DNA of 64,000 nucleotides from Pseudomonas sp. (GTDB lineage Bacteria; Pseudomonadota; Gammaproteobacteria; Pseudomonadales; Pseudomonadaceae). Under the pieces are notes generated by a model that saw nothing but the letters and a program-made list of their open reading frames with translations, was not told where the DNA came from and searched no databases. Shown in pieces: positions 61,806 through 64,000 of this stretch; position 1 is the stretch's first letter, and each line of letters opens with the position of its first letter. Where the stretch lies: assembly GCF_030147005.1 (NCBI RefSeq), contig NZ_JASLAW010000095.1, positions 79,126 through 143,125 of the forward strand, read 5' to 3'. A program made the translations under genes and the position numbers.

Positions 61806-62693
61806 ATGAACCACGACGTCATCATCACCTGCGCACTCACCGGTGCTGGCGACACGACCGCCAGAAGCCCGCATGTGCCGGTCACCCCCAAACAAATCGC
61901 GGCCGCCGCCGTGGAAGCCGCCAAGGCCGGCGCGACCGTGGTGCACTGCCATGTGCGTGACCCGCACACCGGCAAGTTCAGCCGTGACGTGGCGCTGTAC
62001 CGCGAAGTGATGGAGCGCATCCGTGAGGCCGACATCGACATCATCGTCAACCTCACCGCCGGCATGGGCGGCGACCTGGAGATCGGCGGCGGTGAGCAGC
62101 CGATGGAGTTTGGGCCGGGCACCGACCTGGTCGGCCCGCTGACGCGCCTGGCCCACGTCGAGGCACTGCTGCCGGAAATCTGCACCCTTGATTGCGGCAC
62201 CCTGAACTTCGGCGATGGCGACACCATTTACGTGTCCACGCCCGCGCAATTGCGCGCCGGCGCCAAGCGTATCCAGGCACTGGGCGTAAAGGCCGAGCTG
62301 GAAATTTTCGACACCGGCCATTTGTGGTTCGCCAAGCAGATGATCAAGGAAGGCCTGCTCGACAACCCGCTGTTTCAACTGTGCCTGGGCATCCCGTGGG
62401 GCGCTCCGGCCGACACCACCACCATGAAAGCTATGGTCGACAACTTGCCCGCCGACGCGGTGTGGGCCGGCTTTGGCATCGGCCGCATGCAGATGCCGAT
62501 GGCTGCCCAGGCGGTGTTGTTGGGCGGCAACGTGCGGGTCGGCCTGGAAGACAACCTGTGGTTGGACAAGGGTGTGCTCGCCACCAATGGGCAGTTGGTG
62601 GAACGCGCCAGTGAAATCCTCAGCCGCCTGGGCGCGCGGGTTATGACCCCGGCGCAAGGCCGAATCAAGATGGGCCTGACCAAACGCGCCTGA
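61806..62693 (+). CDS. cdhC: 3-dehydrocarnitine cleavage enzyme CdhC (BKACE family)
   Basis: A 295-aa beta-keto acid cleavage enzyme with a TIM barrel. Zinc ligands are in VVHCHVRDP (His46, His48 region) and near the end of the barrel. It reacts 3-dehydrocarnitine with acetyl-CoA to form acetoacetate and betainyl-CoA, from which glycine betaine is released. AAGGA lies 9 bp before the ATG. It is followed by a REPIN and then cdhA. Confidence 0.92.
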   Translation: MNHDVIITCALTGAGDTTARSPHVPVTPKQIAAAAVEAAKAGATVVHCHVRDPHTGKFSRDVALYREVMERIREADIDIIVNLTAGMGGDLEIGGGEQPMEFGPGTDLVGPLTRLAHVEALLPEICTLDCGTLNFGDGDTIYVSTPAQLRAGAKRIQALGVKAELEIFDTGHLWFAKQMIKEGLLDNPLFQLCLGIPWGAPADTTTMKAMVDNLPADAVWAGFGIGRMQMPMAAQAVLLGGNVRVGLEDNLWLDKGVLATNGQLVERASEILSRLGARVMTPAQGRIKMGLTKRA

Positions 62694-62718
62694 CCCCCTG
62701 CCGAAACCGGACAAAAAC

Positions 62719-62809
62719 GGTGGGAGCGGGCTTGCTCGCGAATGCGGTGTGTCAGCAGATGCATTCGGTACTGACCCACCGCATTCGCGAGCAAGCCCGT
62801 TCCCACAGG
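62719..62809. repeat. REPIN between cdhC and cdhA
   Basis: GGTGGGAGCGGGCTTGCTCGC and GCGAGCAAGCCCGTTCCCACA are inverse arms within the carnitine operon. Confidence 0.9.
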
Positions 62810-62841
62810 CATTCATCATTATTTATTCAGGACCGTCGCCA

Positions 62842-63807
62842 ATGAGCTTTATCACCGAGATCAAAACCTTCGCCGCCCTCGGCAGCGGCGTCATCGGCAG
62901 CGGTTGGGTGGCACGCGCCCTCGCCCACGGCCTTGACGTAGTGGCCTGGGACCCGGCGCCCGGCGCCGAAGCGGCGCTGCGCCAACGTGTCGCCAACGCC
63001 TGGGGCGCCCTTGAGCAACAGGGCTTGGCGCCCGGTGCCTCGCAGGACCGCTTGCGCTTTGTCGCCACGATTGAGGCGTGTGTAAAGGACGCCGACTTCA
63101 TCCAGGAAAGCGCCCCGGAACGCCTGGAGTTGAAACTGCAATTGCACAGCAAGATCAGCGCGGCGGCCAAGCCGAATGCGTTGATCGGCTCGAGCACGTC
63201 CGGGCTGTTGCCGAGTGAGTTTTACGAGGGTTCGACCCATCCGGAACGCTGTGTGGTCGGTCACCCGTTCAACCCGGTTTACCTGTTGCCGCTGGTGGAA
63301 GTGGTGGGCGGCAAGCGCACCGCGCCGGAGGCGATCCAGGCCGCGATCAAGGTGTATGAATCCCTCGGCATGCGCCCACTGCACGTGCGCAAGGAAGTGC
63401 CTGGGTTTATTGCCGACCGACTCCTCGAAGCGCTGTGGCGCGAGGCGCTGCACCTGGTCAACGATGGCGTGGCCACCACCGGCGAAATCGACGATGCGAT
63501 TCGCTTTGGCGCCGGGCTGCGCTGGTCGTTCATGGGCACGTTCCTCACCTACACGCTGGCCGGTGGCGATGCGGGTATGCGCCACTTCATGGCGCAGTTC
63601 GGCCCGGCGTTGCAGTTGCCGTGGACCTATTTGCCGGCGCCGGAGCTGACCGACAAGTTGATTGATGATGTGGTGGAGGGGACAAGCGATCAACTGGGCA
63701 CACACAGCATTTCGGCGCTGGAGCGCTATCGTGATGATTGTCTGTTGGCGGTATTGGAAGCAGTCAAAAACACCAAGGAAAAACACGGCATGACGTTCGC
63801 CGAATAA
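62842..63807 (+). CDS. cdhA: L-carnitine dehydrogenase CdhA
   Basis: A 321-aa NAD-dependent enzyme of the 3-hydroxyacyl-CoA dehydrogenase type that oxidises L-carnitine to 3-dehydrocarnitine. The NAD motif is ALGSGVIGSGWVARALAHG (about 12-30), and the C-terminal domain has FIADRLLEALWREALHLV. The GSSTSGLLPSEF and GHPFNPVYLLPLVE blocks are standard. AGGA lies 9 bp before ATG 62842, which replaces the earlier in-frame ATG at 62749 inside the REPIN. The usual next gene (cdhB thioesterase) is beyond the window. Confidence 0.93.
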   Translation: MSFITEIKTFAALGSGVIGSGWVARALAHGLDVVAWDPAPGAEAALRQRVANAWGALEQQGLAPGASQDRLRFVATIEACVKDADFIQESAPERLELKLQLHSKISAAAKPNALIGSSTSGLLPSEFYEGSTHPERCVVGHPFNPVYLLPLVEVVGGKRTAPEAIQAAIKVYESLGMRPLHVRKEVPGFIADRLLEALWREALHLVNDGVATTGEIDDAIRFGAGLRWSFMGTFLTYTLAGGDAGMRHFMAQFGPALQLPWTYLPAPELTDKLIDDVVEGTSDQLGTHSISALERYRDDCLLAVLEAVKNTKEKHGMTFAE

Positions 63808-63810
63808 CCC

Positions 63811-63829
63811 TGTCGGAGCTGGCTTGCCT
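63811..63829. repeat. REP half at the MITE-like copy 3 insertion site
   Basis: TGTCGGAGCTGGCTTGCCT is the left half of a REP that breaks off exactly where the TAATGCC end of the element begins. Confidence 0.75.
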
Positions 63830-64000
63830 TAATGCCGGTCAGTTAAGCGCTAAAGCAGAAAAAACCTGCGACCTGTGGCGAGGGAGCTTGCTCCCGTTGG
63901 GGCGCGAAGCGGCCCCAAAAATGGGACTGCTACGCAGTCCAGCGGGAGCAAGCTCCCTCGCCACAGGTCGCAGGTTTTTCTGCTTTAGCGCTTAACTGAC
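63830..64000. mobile_element. MITE-like element, copy 3 (cut by window end)
   Basis: The left end TAATGCCGGTCAGTTAAG is complete; the right end runs to CTTAACTGAC at 64000 and should close with CGGCATTA outside the window (full size about 179 bp). The two arms are nearly perfect inverse copies over some 60 bp, so the element can fold into one long hairpin. Confidence 0.8.

Overview
The window is a piece of a Pseudomonas chromosome, most like the P. fluorescens group. The evidence is the GC-rich coding sequence, the bioBFHC order, the creBCD and sarcosine/betaine/carnitine gene sets in Pseudomonas order, and many REP/REPIN palindromes of the types GTGGGAGCGGGCTTGCTCGCGAA and GTGGCGAGGGAGCTTGCTCCC. 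No tRNA, rRNA, CRISPR array or complete insertion sequence was seen.

Layout. 1-3.3 kb: biotin synthesis (bioC partial, bioH, bioF, bioB, leftward) with a promoter and BirA-like operator next to the divergent comF. 3.4-10 kb: comF, a lone modE, a Tat-exported PhoX-like phosphatase, srkA, rarD and a GcvR-like ACT protein. 10.3-16 kb: malate synthase G, a receiver-only response regulator, a cNMP/CBS/nucleotidyltransferase protein and a DnaQ-like exonuclease. 16-21.5 kb: an iron-uptake signalling operon (FecI-like sigma, FecR-like anti-sigma, TonB-dependent transducer, PepSY membrane protein, 58-aa protein). 21.5-31.7 kb: accessory region with a low-GC protein carrying a DcpS-like HIT domain, a GST, creBCD with a retropepsin-like gene, an acyltransferase, DUF2780, an orphan RskA-like anti-sigma fragment, a structured RNA leader and small secreted proteins. 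31.8-63.8 kb: a methylated-amine catabolic region.

How the catabolic genes fit together. Carnitine is taken up and oxidised by caiX-cdhC-cdhA under cdhR. Glycine betaine is demethylated by GbcAB to dimethylglycine, then by DgcAB with EtfAB to sarcosine. SoxBDAG oxidises sarcosine to glycine. GlyA, PurU and FdhA handle the one-carbon units released as methylene-THF, formyl-THF and formaldehyde. Between glyA and the threonine aldolase gene sits a non-core two-gene unit: a LodA/GoxA-like candidate cysteine-tryptophylquinone oxidase and its LodB-like flavoprotein.

Most interesting non-coding structure. (1) At 49.67-50.39 kb, between gbcA and etfB, a tandem array of about 180-bp units is built around DnaA boxes (TTATCCACA), each of the first three units also carrying TGATCR-N5-TGATCA; it resembles a DnaA-titrating or replication-control locus. 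(2) A 167-bp MITE-like element with 18-bp terminal inverted repeats sits inside REP cores with 10-bp target duplications, twice complete and once cut by the window end. (3) REP-driven tandem duplications have copied the 3' ends of two different genes. (4) A multi-hairpin leader with a candidate antisense RNA precedes a small DUF gene.
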